A DNA stretch of 64,000 nt from JBBQXH01 sp963710975. GTDB lineage: Bacteria; Actinomycetota; Thermoleophilia; Gaiellales; Gaiellaceae. How positions within the stretch are numbered: the stretch's first letter is position 1; each line of letters opens with the position of its first letter. The notes beneath the pieces are model-generated. The model was not told where the DNA came from, ran no database searches, and saw nothing but the letters and a program-made list of their open reading frames with translations. The position numbers were made by a program, and so were the translations under genes. Positions 36,893 through 45,991 of this stretch are shown here, in pieces. The stretch covers positions 558,001 to 622,000 of the forward strand of contig CAVQCG010000003.1 in the NCBI GenBank assembly GCA_963710975.1, in the 5' to 3' direction.

Positions 36893-37074
36893 TTTCGAGG
36901 CGTTACGAGCTTGGAACACTTCTACGAGGGTTTCGGCACGTGTTGGTGCTTGACACGGACGGGTTCGTTCGCGCGTGGGCGGGAATCCCGGTCGGGATGT
37001 GGACAACCCGCCGATTGCTGTTCACGAGAGTTCTCGAGCTCGACACATCTCGTAGGCTTCCGGGCACATCTGCG

Positions 37075-38109
37075 ATGGACGACCTCGGCGCCTCCACACC
37101 CTCTGCCCGCGGTGACCTCGCTGCGCTGCGTGGCTGCTGGCATCCGGTTGCGTTCGCGGGCGATGTCGCGGGCGAGCCGGTCGCCGCCAATCTACTCGGC
37201 GAGCCGCTCGTCCTCTGGCGCAACTCGGCGGGTCGTGCCCACGCGTTCCGCGACCTCTGCATACATCGCGGGACGGCACTCTCGCTGGGACGCGTCGAGG
37301 GCGACGAGATCGTCTGTCCGTACCACGGGTGGCGCTACGAGGCCGGCGGAAGATGCACCGCCATTCCGCAACTGGCCGACCCCACCCGCGTTCCGGCGAA
37401 GGCGCGCGCGACGACGTACCGCTGCGCCGAGCGGTACGGCCTGATCTGGGCCGCACTCGACGCTCCGCGCTGGGAGCTTCCTGAAGTCCCTGAGCTGGAC
37501 AGCTGGCCGACGGTGCGTTGCGGGCCGTACGACTGGAGGTGCGATGCGTCCCGTCAGGTCGAGAACTTCACCGACTTCGGGCATTTCCCGTTCGTCCACC
37601 CGGGTCTGCTCGGCGACCCGGAGCGGCCCGTCGTCCCCGACCACGAGGTTCACACGGACGGTCATGTGCTCGAGTACGAGATCGTCAGGCCGGAGGCTGC
37701 GAACCCCGACGATTTCCCCGTCTTCGCGAACGAGGAGCGCGACGCTCCCGTCCGGCACAATCGCTACCGGCTCCAGCTCCCGTACACCATCGTCCTCCGG
37801 GTCGGCTGGGGCGGAGACGAGGGCATGCTCTACCTCTTCGCATCCCAGCCGGTAACACAGGATCGCTGTCGCGGCTACGTCGTCGTCGGGCGCAACTACA
37901 ACCTGGAGCAGCCCGCAGAGGTGCTGCAGGAGTTCGAAGACGTCATCTTCGGTCAGGATCAGGTCATCGCCGAGTCACAGCGTCCCGAGCAGGTGCCCTT
38001 CGACCTCGCTGCCGAGCTTCATCTGCGATTCGATGCCGTCGCCGTTGCCTACCGGCGCGCCATGCGAGCCCAGGGTCTGACCGGAGAGCCGGTACCTACG
38101 ACGTCCTGA
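37075..38109 (+). CDS. Rieske non-heme iron oxygenase, alpha subunit
   Basis: The 344-residue oxygenase has a Rieske cluster at C62-I-H64 (LCIHRGTALSLGRVEGDEIV) and C81-P-Y-H84 (CPYHGWRYEAGG). The mononuclear iron site is in ENFTDFGHFPFVHPG, with Asp and two His residues. The layout is that of vanillate/dicamba O-demethylase and N-demethylase types, which use O2 and a reductase to remove methyl groups or hydroxylate. No reductase gene is adjacent, although the small Rieske protein at 28517 or host ferredoxins might serve. ATG 37075 is supported by domain length. The ATP-grasp gene follows after 11 bp with a GAGGAGG site. Confidence 0.87.
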   Translation: MDDLGASTPSARGDLAALRGCWHPVAFAGDVAGEPVAANLLGEPLVLWRNSAGRAHAFRDLCIHRGTALSLGRVEGDEIVCPYHGWRYEAGGRCTAIPQLADPTRVPAKARATTYRCAERYGLIWAALDAPRWELPEVPELDSWPTVRCGPYDWRCDASRQVENFTDFGHFPFVHPGLLGDPERPVVPDHEVHTDGHVLEYEIVRPEAANPDDFPVFANEERDAPVRHNRYRLQLPYTIVLRVGWGGDEGMLYLFASQPVTQDRCRGYVVVGRNYNLEQPAEVLQEFEDVIFGQDQVIAESQRPEQVPFDLAAELHLRFDAVAVAYRRAMRAQGLTGEPVPTTS

Positions 38110-38120
38110 GGAGGTCTCCA

Positions 38121-39581
38121 GTGGCGGCACGAGATGGTCTGTCCGGCATCGCCGATATCCGCCGGTTCTTCCGGACGACCGAGACACCGGTGTACTTCGT
38201 GTCGGCAACGGCGTTCAACCTTCTCGGGATGGACCGCTGGCTCCCGAGCTTCCGCTATCTCAACTACTACGACAGCTTCGACGGCACCCACCCCGACGTC
38301 TTCGTTCCGCAGGACAGGCCGCCGCGCACATTCGAGTCGATCGAGGAGATCTGCAACTACCTCCTCGGTCACAAGGAGGTGTCGGACTTCGTCAGGAGTC
38401 GCGGGCCCGGCGGGAAGGCGGTCTTCCTCATGTTCGACGACGAGACCGAGCAGCTCGCCGGTGAGCTCGGCCTCGACGTCGCGTTCCCGCCGGCAGCGCT
38501 GCGCCACCGTCTCGACTCGAAGATCGTGACGACCGAGCTTGCAAACGACGCGGGCGTCCCGAGCGTTCCGAACGTCCTGGGACGAGCGTCGACGTACTCA
38601 GAGCTGCTCAACCTCTCGGTTGGCGCCGGGCTCGGCACCGATCTCGTCGTCCAGACGCCGTACGGCGACTCCGGTCAGACGACGCACTTCGTCGCGAGCG
38701 AGTCGGACTGGAACGAGGTTGCGGACGAGCTTGCCGACGAGGGGCTCAAGGTCATGAAGCGGATCGAGCCGCGCGAGGCCGCGATCGAGGGAGTCGTGAC
38801 GCGTCACGGCACGCTCGTCGGCCCCCTGATGACGGAGCTCACGGGATTTCCCGAGCTGACTCCGTACGGCGGCGGCTGGTGCGGGAACGACATCCACCCC
38901 GAGGCGCTGACGCCGACGCACCGAGCGCAGGCCCGCACGTGGACGCGCGCGCTGGGTGAGCGTCTCCGTCAGGAGGGTTACCGCGGCTACTTCGAGCTGG
39001 ACTACCTCGTCGACTCCGAGAGCGGGGAGATGTACCTCGGTGAGCTGAACCCCCGCGTGACGGGCGCCAGCTCTCTGACGAACGTGAATGCGGTCGCCTA
39101 CGGTGACATGCCGCTGTTCCTGTTCCATCTGCTCGAGTTCATGGACGTCGACTACGAGATCGACGTCGACGATCTGAACGCGCGCTGGGCGAAGGAGCAG
39201 CACGTCGACGCCTGGAGTCAGTTCGTACTCAAGGACGTGGACGACGCGACGGAGTTGATCACCGTCGCGCCGACGACGGGGATCTGGCGGATGCGGCGCG
39301 ACGGCACCATCGAGTTCATCCGGCGTGAGACCGACTGGCACGACGTGCGAGACGAGAACGAGGCGTTCTACCTGCGCATCGCCGGCCCAGGCGGGTACCG
39401 CTACCCGGGTGTAGATCTCGGAATCCTCGTGACCCGAGGGCGCCTGCAGACCGACGAGCACGAGCTGACCGACCGTGCGAAGCTCTGGATCGCGGGAGTC
39501 AAGGCGCAGTTCGAGAGCGTCCCGATCGGCCCGGCAGAGCCGGTGGTCAAGCCAGAGCCGTTCGGCTTCAAGATGCTCTAA
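38121..39581 (+). CDS. ATP-grasp ligase-like protein
   Basis: The 486-residue protein has an ATP-grasp core resembling biotin carboxylase/carbamoyl-phosphate synthase enzymes: lid and phosphate loop region VVQTPYGDSGQTTHFVAS, KVMKRIEPREAAIEGVV, and the metal-binding YFELDYLVDSESGEMYLGEL followed by NPRVTGASSLTN. It would activate a carboxylate with ATP and couple it to an amine or thiol. The N-terminal 100 residues (TPVYFVSATAFNLLGMDRWL) are unusual to me. Start GTG 38121 with TGAGGAGGT site. Lying next to an Ntn-hydrolase and a Rieske oxygenase, it may make or recycle an amide or peptide conjugate of an amine substrate. Confidence 0.78.
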   Translation: MAARDGLSGIADIRRFFRTTETPVYFVSATAFNLLGMDRWLPSFRYLNYYDSFDGTHPDVFVPQDRPPRTFESIEEICNYLLGHKEVSDFVRSRGPGGKAVFLMFDDETEQLAGELGLDVAFPPAALRHRLDSKIVTTELANDAGVPSVPNVLGRASTYSELLNLSVGAGLGTDLVVQTPYGDSGQTTHFVASESDWNEVADELADEGLKVMKRIEPREAAIEGVVTRHGTLVGPLMTELTGFPELTPYGGGWCGNDIHPEALTPTHRAQARTWTRALGERLRQEGYRGYFELDYLVDSESGEMYLGELNPRVTGASSLTNVNAVAYGDMPLFLFHLLEFMDVDYEIDVDDLNARWAKEQHVDAWSQFVLKDVDDATELITVAPTTGIWRMRRDGTIEFIRRETDWHDVRDENEAFYLRIAGPGGYRYPGVDLGILVTRGRLQTDEHELTDRAKLWIAGVKAQFESVPIGPAEPVVKPEPFGFKML

Positions 39582-39611
39582 CGCCTCCGTCCTCAGGACT
39601 ACGCTGTGAGG

Positions 39612-40607
39612 ATGGAACCTGCCAACTTCACGTTCCGTGCGCTCGCAGAGGCAGGGCCGGGTGAGGTCTGGCAGCGGTACTTTCAGGAGAGCTGGCCTTG
39701 GTATCGCTCCTGGTATCTCCAGGAAGGTGACGAAGCGCGCCCGAGCTATCTCGTCTGCGCGCGCATGGTGCGCGAGCACCTGCCGGAGCTCCTGCCGACC
39801 TACGAACGTCTGGTCGAGCTTGCTGGAGGAGGCGACCTGGAGGCTCGCTTACTGTCGTTCTGGAGCCCGCCGCCGTACCTGGCCGGGTGTTCCCAGGGGG
39901 TGAGTCTCTCCGACGGCTCGCCGCTCCTCGTGCGTAACTACGACTACGCGCCGTCCCGGCTCGAGGGGACGGTGTGGTGCACGGGCTGGGGTGGTCATCG
40001 CGTCATCGGGATGGGCGATTGTCTGTGGGGGCTCCTGGACGGGATGAATGCCGCGGGACTTGCCGTCTCGTTGACGTTCGGCGGCCGGCGATTCGTTGGC
40101 GCCGGGTTCGGCATCCCGATCGTCGTCCGCTATCTGCTGCAGACCTGCACGACCGTCGGCGAGGCCGAGGACGCGCTTCGTCGGATTCCGGTGAATCTCG
40201 CACACAACCTGACCATCGTCGACGGGTCCGGCTCGGTCGTGACGGCGTATCTCGCGCCGGACCGTGAGCCGATGTTCCGGCCCACTCCGGTCGCGACCAA
40301 TCACCAGATCGACATCGAGTGGACAGAGCATGCAGCCGCCACCCGAACCGTTGAGCGGGAGGAGTACGTGCTCGAATTGCTCGACCGGCAGCTCGGCCCG
40401 GGCGAGTTCGCCGCTGCCTTTCTCCGGCCGCCTCTCTACTCCGACGCGTACTCGGTTGGATTCGGGACCCTCTACACCGCGGCCTACCGGCCCCTCGAAG
40501 GCTGCGTGGACTATGTATGGCCCGATGCCGAGCCATGGACGAAGTCGTTCGACGACTTCCCGCTCGACAGCCGCGAGCAGCCTCTCGTCGAGGCCTCGGC
40601 AGCGTAG
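39612..40607 (+). CDS. C45-family Ntn-hydrolase (acyltransferase/acylase-like)
   Basis: The 331-residue protein resembles the acyl-CoA:6-aminopenicillanic acid acyltransferase group (peptidase family C45), with the predicted nucleophile Cys93 in YLAGCSQGVSLSDGSPLLVR. The segments LVRNYDYAPSRLEGTVWC and GLLDGMNAAGLAVSLTFGG match the Ntn fold core, and NHQIDIEWTEHAAATRTVER is a family-like helix. Unlike classical C45 proteins the Cys is not preceded by an obvious autoprocessing Gly-Cys at a pro-peptide, so processing is unclear. It may hydrolyse an amide formed by the adjacent ATP-grasp enzyme. Start ATG 39612, 30 bp after that gene. Confidence 0.7.
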   Translation: MEPANFTFRALAEAGPGEVWQRYFQESWPWYRSWYLQEGDEARPSYLVCARMVREHLPELLPTYERLVELAGGGDLEARLLSFWSPPPYLAGCSQGVSLSDGSPLLVRNYDYAPSRLEGTVWCTGWGGHRVIGMGDCLWGLLDGMNAAGLAVSLTFGGRRFVGAGFGIPIVVRYLLQTCTTVGEAEDALRRIPVNLAHNLTIVDGSGSVVTAYLAPDREPMFRPTPVATNHQIDIEWTEHAAATRTVEREEYVLELLDRQLGPGEFAAAFLRPPLYSDAYSVGFGTLYTAAYRPLEGCVDYVWPDAEPWTKSFDDFPLDSREQPLVEASAA

Positions 40608-40748
40608 AGGATCGACTGGGTGCGGCTAGCCGTACCCTTCGACGGCGGGTAGCTCCAGCGCTTCGCCGCACGGTTGCTGGCAGACTCCCTCGGAGCACGA
40701 ACGAGGAAGTTGCCCCGGGCAGATGCCCGCTCGAGCCACGGAGGTTCC

Positions 40749-41516
40749 ATGAACACGGTTGCGACAGGCGAGGACGTGCAGGAGACGACGGGCGCCGTCG
40801 TAGCGGCACATGAGATCACGCGTCGCTTCGGCGAGGGCGATACGGCGGTCGATGCGCTTCGCGGCGTGACGCTCGACATCTCGCGCCGCCAGATGACGGC
40901 CGTCATGGGCCCGTCCGGCTCGGGGAAGTCGACTTTGATGCACATCCTCGCCGGGCTCGATCGCCCGAGCTCGGGCGCGGTCTCGATCGACGGAACGGAT
41001 ATCACGAACATGGGCGACAAGGACTTGACGTTGCTCCGTCGCAACCACATCGGGTTCATCTTCCAGTTCTTCAACCTTCTCCCGATGCTGACGGCCGAGG
41101 AGAACATCACGCTCCCGCTCGACCTCGCCGGCGAGAAGGCCGACAAGGCCTGGGTCGAGGAGGTCGTCGCGAAGGTCGGGCTCGGCGACCGCCGCAGCCA
41201 CCGTCCGTCGGAGCTCTCCGGGGGACAGCAGCAGCGCGTCGCGATCGCCCGTGCCCTGATCTCGAGGCCGACCGTCCTGTTCGCGGACGAGCCGACCGGA
41301 AACCTCGACTCGAGGACGGGCGAGGAGATTCTCGGCCTGCTCCGGGACTCGGTCGACACGTACGGGCAGACGATGGTGATGGTCACGCATGACTCGCGCG
41401 CATCCGCCATGGCAGACCGCGTTCTCTTCCTCGCCGACGGGCTGATCGTCAGGGATGCCGGCAAATCGACGAGCGCCGAGATTCTCGCCGCGATGCACGA
41501 GCTCGCCGCGCAATGA
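40749..41516 (+). CDS. ABC transporter ATP-binding protein, MacB/LolD type
   Basis: The 255-residue ATPase carries Walker A (MGPSGSGKSTLMHILAGLD), the Q-loop (FIFQFFNLLPMLTAEENI), signature (LSGGQQQRVAIARALI) and Walker B (TVLFADEPTGNLDSRTGEE), then the H-loop VMVTHDSRASAMADRV. This pattern is the LolD/MacB/FtsE type that drives mechanotransmission without substrate channels. ATG 40749 follows a GGAGG site; the preceding 140 bp gap holds no other gene. Its stop overlaps the ATG of the permease (ATGA), so the two form one exporter or lipoprotein-release system. Confidence 0.92.
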   Translation: MNTVATGEDVQETTGAVVAAHEITRRFGEGDTAVDALRGVTLDISRRQMTAVMGPSGSGKSTLMHILAGLDRPSSGAVSIDGTDITNMGDKDLTLLRRNHIGFIFQFFNLLPMLTAEENITLPLDLAGEKADKAWVEEVVAKVGLGDRRSHRPSELSGGQQQRVAIARALISRPTVLFADEPTGNLDSRTGEEILGLLRDSVDTYGQTMVMVTHDSRASAMADRVLFLADGLIVRDAGKSTSAEILAAMHELAAQ

Positions 41517-44071
41517 CCGCGGTTGCGTTAAGAGGCCTCGCCGGACGGAAGCTCAGAGCGATACTCACTGCGCTCGCGATCATCCTCGGCGTTGCGATGA
41601 TCAGCGGAACCTACGTCCTCACGGACACGATCGACAAGGCGTTCAAGACCGTCTTCACCGAGGCGTACGCGAGCAGCGACGCCGTCATCACCGGCAAGGA
41701 GGCATTCACGACAGACACGGGGCAGCCGCCACCGTTCCCGGAGTCGGTGCTCGCCGATGTCCGGGCGCTCCCGGGCGTAGCGTCTGCGGTCGGGGGAATC
41801 AGCGACTCTGCGCAGCTGACGAAGAAGAACGGCGACACCGTGTCCACCCAGGGTGCCCCGTCGCTCGCCTTCGGGATCGATTTCGCCGACCCGCGCTTCA
41901 ACGCCCTCAAGCTCACCGCGGGCAACTGGCCGTCAGGGCCGCGCGAGGTGGCGATCGACGCAGGAACGGCCGACAAGAACGGCTACGAGGTCGGTGACAC
42001 CATCGGCGTGGTCGCGAAGGGCCCGGCGGAGCAGTTCACGATCACCGGCATCGCGAAGTACGGCTCGATCGACTCGATCGGGAGTGCCACGATCGCGGCG
42101 TTCACGATTCCCGAAGCTCAGCGGCTGTTCAACAAGGTGGGCAAGCTCGACGGCGTCCAGGTCGCCAGCAAGCCGGGTGTCACGCCGCAGCAGCTCGTCG
42201 ACCAGATCAATCCCATCCTCCCCTCCGGCACGGAAGTGCAGACCGGCGACCAGCAGGCAGAGGATCAGACCAAGGACATCGAGGGGTTCACGAAGTTCAT
42301 CCGGTACTTCCTCCTCGCGTTCGGCGGCATTGCACTCTTCGTCGGCGCCTTCGTCATCTTCAATACGCTGTCGATCACGGTCGCCCAGCGAGTCCGCGAG
42401 TTCGCGACGCTGCGGACGATCGGTGCGTCGCGGCGGCAGATCCTCGGCTCGGTGATCCTCGAGGCGTTCGTGATCGGTCTTATCGCCTCTGTCATCGGGC
42501 TATTCCTCGGCCTCGGTCTCGCCAAGGGGCTGAACTCAGTCCTCGCGTCCTTCGGGCTCGATCTTCCGCAGGCAGGGACGGTCTTCGGGACACGCACGGT
42601 CATCGTCAGCCTGATCGCAGGAACCCTCATCACCGTCCTCGCCGGGATCTTTCCGGCCATCCGGGCGACGCGGGTTCCGCCGATCGCGGCAGTGCGGGAG
42701 GGCGCGACCCTCCCGCGGTCACGGTTCTCGAAGTTCTCGCCGTTCATCGCGGCGATCACCGTGATCCTCGGAGTCCTCCTGCTCGTCTACGGATCGTTCG
42801 TCCACGGGATCGGCGTTGGCCAGCGCCTCGGCGCGCTGGGGGTCGGCTGCCTGATCCTCTTCGTCGGTGTGGCGCTGATCTCGTCCTACATCGTCAAGCC
42901 GCTCGCTCGCATCATCGGCTGGCCGGCTCGTCGCTTTGGCGGTGCGTCCGGCCGGCTCGCACAGGAGAACTCGATCAGGAATCCGAGCCGCACTGCCTCG
43001 ACGGCCGCGGCCCTCATGATCGGGCTGGCGCTGATCACCTTCGTCGCGGTGCTCGCGTCGGGGCTGCGGGACTCCGTCGGCCAGGCGATCAGCGATCAGG
43101 TCAGCGCCGACTTCGTCGTCGTCTCCGACGACGGCTTCACTCCCTTCGAGCCCGCAGCCGATGCGGCCGTCGCGGCCGTGCCCGGCGCTGAAGCCGTCGG
43201 GGTGCGCGGAGACCGCGGGAAGTCGTTTGGCAAGCAGGAGAACGTCACCGGCGTCGATCCTACGACGATCGCGAGCGTCTACGTCTTCGACTGGCGGGAC
43301 GGGGGCTCGGACGCCGTGCTCCGGGATCTCGGACGCAACGGTGCCGTTATCGAGCAGGCGTTCGCAAACGACCACAACCTTTCGGTCGGGGAGACGTTCT
43401 CCGTGCTCACGCCCGCGGGCAAGACCGCCGATCTCACGGTGAAAGGCATCTACGAGGCCCCGCCGTTCTTCAAGATGCTGGGCGAGGTGACCATGCCCGT
43501 CAAGACCTTCGACTCGGTCTTCGAGAGCCCGAAGAACCTCTACACCTTCGTCAACACGGAGGGCGGCGCAACTCCTGAGGCCGAGCAGCAGCTGCAGAAG
43601 GCGCTCGTGCCGTTTCCGAGCGTGAAGCTCGATACCCAGGCCGGCTTCACGAAGAGCCAGCAGGCCGCGATCAACCCGTTCCTGAACCTGCTCTACGTCC
43701 TGCTCGCGCTCTCCGTGATCGTCAGCCTCTTCGGCATCGTCAACACCCTCGTCCTCTCGGTCTTCGAGCGCACGCGAGAGCTCGGGATGCTGCGTGCGGT
43801 CGGCATGACGAGGCGCCAGGTGCGAGGCATGATCCGCCAGGAGAGCGTCATCACGGCCATGATCGGCGCAGTCCTCGGGATGGTCCTGGGGCTGTTCCTC
43901 GCAGCCCTCGTGACAGGCGCGCTCTCGTCGGAGGGTGTCGTCTTCTCTGTCCCGGTGATCAGCCTGATCGTCTTCCTCGTGATCGGCGTCCTCGCCGGGA
44001 TCGTTGCGGCGATCTTCCCGGCTCGCCGTGCTGCGCGGCTGAACGTGCTCGAGGCGCTTCAGTACGAGTAG
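41513..44071 (+). CDS. MacB/FtsX-type ABC transporter permease (852 residues)
   Basis: Long double-FtsX permease: an N-terminal TM (LRAILTALAIILGVAMISGT), a periplasm-side MacB_PCD domain (residues about 50-250), a first FtsX block of three TMs (about 265-390), then TMs near 410-460, a second MacB-like domain (about 505-700) and the final FtsX block starting FLNLLYVLLALSVIVSLFGI and ending ARRAARLNVLEALQYE. Such proteins extract or secrete lipids, lipoproteins or peptides with the LolD-like ATPase. It is among the longest frames in the window and is intact. No membrane-fusion partner is adjacent, as expected in Gram-positive bacteria. Confidence 0.92.
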   Translation: MTAVALRGLAGRKLRAILTALAIILGVAMISGTYVLTDTIDKAFKTVFTEAYASSDAVITGKEAFTTDTGQPPPFPESVLADVRALPGVASAVGGISDSAQLTKKNGDTVSTQGAPSLAFGIDFADPRFNALKLTAGNWPSGPREVAIDAGTADKNGYEVGDTIGVVAKGPAEQFTITGIAKYGSIDSIGSATIAAFTIPEAQRLFNKVGKLDGVQVASKPGVTPQQLVDQINPILPSGTEVQTGDQQAEDQTKDIEGFTKFIRYFLLAFGGIALFVGAFVIFNTLSITVAQRVREFATLRTIGASRRQILGSVILEAFVIGLIASVIGLFLGLGLAKGLNSVLASFGLDLPQAGTVFGTRTVIVSLIAGTLITVLAGIFPAIRATRVPPIAAVREGATLPRSRFSKFSPFIAAITVILGVLLLVYGSFVHGIGVGQRLGALGVGCLILFVGVALISSYIVKPLARIIGWPARRFGGASGRLAQENSIRNPSRTASTAAALMIGLALITFVAVLASGLRDSVGQAISDQVSADFVVVSDDGFTPFEPAADAAVAAVPGAEAVGVRGDRGKSFGKQENVTGVDPTTIASVYVFDWRDGGSDAVLRDLGRNGAVIEQAFANDHNLSVGETFSVLTPAGKTADLTVKGIYEAPPFFKMLGEVTMPVKTFDSVFESPKNLYTFVNTEGGATPEAEQQLQKALVPFPSVKLDTQAGFTKSQQAAINPFLNLLYVLLALSVIVSLFGIVNTLVLSVFERTRELGMLRAVGMTRRQVRGMIRQESVITAMIGAVLGMVLGLFLAALVTGALSSEGVVFSVPVISLIVFLVIGVLAGIVAAIFPARRAARLNVLEALQYE

Positions 44072-44162
44072 CCGCCGGTCGCAACACGGCTTAACAAAGG
44101 CTACGTACGCGCTTAACCGGGGCCAATCGCAGCTGAATTCGGCCGCGGTAGAACTTCTGACT

Positions 44163-45227
44163 ATGACAACACGCACACGCATTCTTCTGCCCGTCGTCAG
44201 CCTCGGTGCTGCCGGCGCGCTGCTCGCCGGTTGCGCGGGCAGCAGCGGCACCTCTGCGCAGGTCGGCGCGAACGGCCAGCTCTCGGCGGCGCCGCAGGTG
44301 ACCCAGGCCCAGGCTCAGACCACGCCCCAGTCCTCGAGCCTCCAGGTGACCGGCGACCCGTACCAGGTCATCCCGAACATCGTCGAGAAGGTCCAGCCCT
44401 CGATCGTCTCCGTTCTCGTACAGACAGGTCAGGGCGGCGCGCAGGGCAGCGGCGTCGTCTGGGACGGCTCGAAGGGCATCATCGTCACCAACAACCATGT
44501 CGTCGAAGGCGCCCAGAACGTGCAGATCGCGCTCTCGAACGGCGACAAGCTCGACGGTCAGGTGCTCGCGACCGACCCGACCGTCGACCTCGCCGTCGTC
44601 AAGGTCGACGATACGAGTCTTCCATCCGCGACCTTCGCAAAGGAGCTTCCGCGCGTCGGCGAGCTCGCCGTCGCGATGGGCAACCCGCTCGGCTTCGAGA
44701 ACAGCGTGACTGCCGGCATCGTGTCGGCGCTGCACCGCTCGCTCGACCAGAGCACGTACATCGACCTGATCCAGACCGACGCGCCGATCTCTCCCGGCAA
44801 CTCGGGTGGAGCGCTCGTCAACGGGAACGGCGAGGTCATCGGCATCAACTCGGCCGGGATCCCCTCGACCCAGAACGCCAACTCGATCGGCTTCGCGATT
44901 CCGTCGACGACCGTGATCTCGACGGTCACCCAGCTGCTCCAGGACGGGACGCCGCACCACGCGTTCCTCGGCATCGCGACCTCTGACGGAGACAACGGCG
45001 TCGTCGTGCAGTCGGTCACCGCAGGCTCCGGTGCCGCGACCGCCGGGCTCCAGCAAGGCGACATCATCACCGCCGTCGACGGTCAGCCGGTCGAACAGAC
45101 CGCGGATCTCGTCGGAGCGCTCCGCTCGAAGGCGCCCGGCGACACGATCGTGATCACCGTCGATCGCGGCGGCCAGCAGGTCGAGCTGACTGCGACGCTC
45201 GGCGAGCGCCAGCAGCAGCAGGCGTAG
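44163..45227 (+). CDS. HtrA/DegP-like serine protease with PDZ domain, lipoprotein
   Basis: The 354-residue protease has a lipoprotein signal (lipobox LLAGC, Cys24) and a low-complexity Gln/Ser/Ala spacer (residues 30-60). The trypsin-like domain has the triad His112 (TNNHVVEGA), Asp142 (DPTVDLAVVKVDD) and Ser214 (PISPGNSGGALVNGNG). A single PDZ domain spans about 255-345 (GLQQGDIITAVDGQPV). It would degrade or guard misfolded proteins on the outer face of the membrane. Monocistronic: 91 bp after the permease and closed by a very strong terminator at 45250. Confidence 0.93.
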   Translation: MTTRTRILLPVVSLGAAGALLAGCAGSSGTSAQVGANGQLSAAPQVTQAQAQTTPQSSSLQVTGDPYQVIPNIVEKVQPSIVSVLVQTGQGGAQGSGVVWDGSKGIIVTNNHVVEGAQNVQIALSNGDKLDGQVLATDPTVDLAVVKVDDTSLPSATFAKELPRVGELAVAMGNPLGFENSVTAGIVSALHRSLDQSTYIDLIQTDAPISPGNSGGALVNGNGEVIGINSAGIPSTQNANSIGFAIPSTTVISTVTQLLQDGTPHHAFLGIATSDGDNGVVVQSVTAGSGAATAGLQQGDIITAVDGQPVEQTADLVGALRSKAPGDTIVITVDRGGQQVELTATLGERQQQQA

Positions 45228-45249
45228 CAGCACCCTCAACTCACCCCTC

Positions 45250-45290
45250 CCAACGATTCGGGGCCGGCTCAGCCGGCCCCGAATCGTTGG
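45250..45290. terminator. Strong intrinsic terminator (20 bp perfect stem)
   Basis: CCAACGATTCGGGGCCGGCT (45250-45269), one central C, then its exact reverse complement (45271-45290). It lies 22 bp after the HtrA stop. There is no U-run, as is common in high-GC actinobacteria. Confidence 0.85.
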
Positions 45291-45324
45291 AGGAGGCGAC
45301 CTGTGCCCGCGGAACTCGGAACGG

Positions 45325-45990
45325 ATGGCGCAACGCCTACGCGGGAGTCACAGCTACGGCTACGTCCTTGTGGCAGCCGTCGCCGACTTCGTCCTTCTCT
45401 CAGCCGGGGGGGAGGGCCTCTGGGTTCGTGCCATCTCGACGGTGATCGCTGCGGTGACCATCGTCCTCGCCTACTACACGGCAGGCGTCGGCCCGAGAAG
45501 CCGCCAGCGTGTTCTCGTGATCGCGTGCCTCGCATCAGCCGCCGCTCTCCTCTCGCTGCTCGGTGACGAGGGAACCGCTCGCGGCATCACCGCGGTCGTC
45601 AGCGCCCTGCTCTTCATCTCCGCCGGCTGGGCGATCGTGCGTGGCATCGGCACGCAGATCACCATCGACCTGCGCACCGTGCTCGGCGCGCTGTCGATCT
45701 ACCTCTTCGTCGGGCTGATCTTCACCTACCTGTACGCCGCCGTGGACGCATTCGGCACGGACCCGTTCTTCGCCTCAGGGAAGTCGGCAACGACGGCCCA
45801 CCTCGTCTACTTCAGCTTCGTCACGCAGACGACGGTGGGCTACGGCGACTTCACGGCAGGCACCAATCTGGGTCGAACCATCGCGGTCGTGGAGGCGCTG
45901 ATCGGGCAAATCTACCTCGTCACCGTGGTGGGTCTCGTGGTGGGCAACATGGGCCGCGAACGGCGCCGACCCGAGAAGACGGCCGGGTGA
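45325..45990 (+). CDS. Two-pore-type potassium channel (ion_trans_2)
   Basis: The 221-residue membrane protein ends in a K+ channel pore: SFVTQTTVGYGDFTAGTN with the TVGYGD selectivity filter, flanked by LGALSIYLFVGLIFTYLYA and IGQIYLVTVVGLVVGNMG. About four hydrophobic segments precede the pore, so it has about six in all (for example LWVRAISTVIAAVTIVLAYY). No RCK/TrkA_N regulatory domain follows. It would mediate potassium efflux or set membrane potential. ATG 45325 is 34 bp after the terminator. Confidence 0.88.
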   Translation: MAQRLRGSHSYGYVLVAAVADFVLLSAGGEGLWVRAISTVIAAVTIVLAYYTAGVGPRSRQRVLVIACLASAAALLSLLGDEGTARGITAVVSALLFISAGWAIVRGIGTQITIDLRTVLGALSIYLFVGLIFTYLYAAVDAFGTDPFFASGKSATTAHLVYFSFVTQTTVGYGDFTAGTNLGRTIAVVEALIGQIYLVTVVGLVVGNMGRERRRPEKTAG

Positions 45991-45991
45991 G

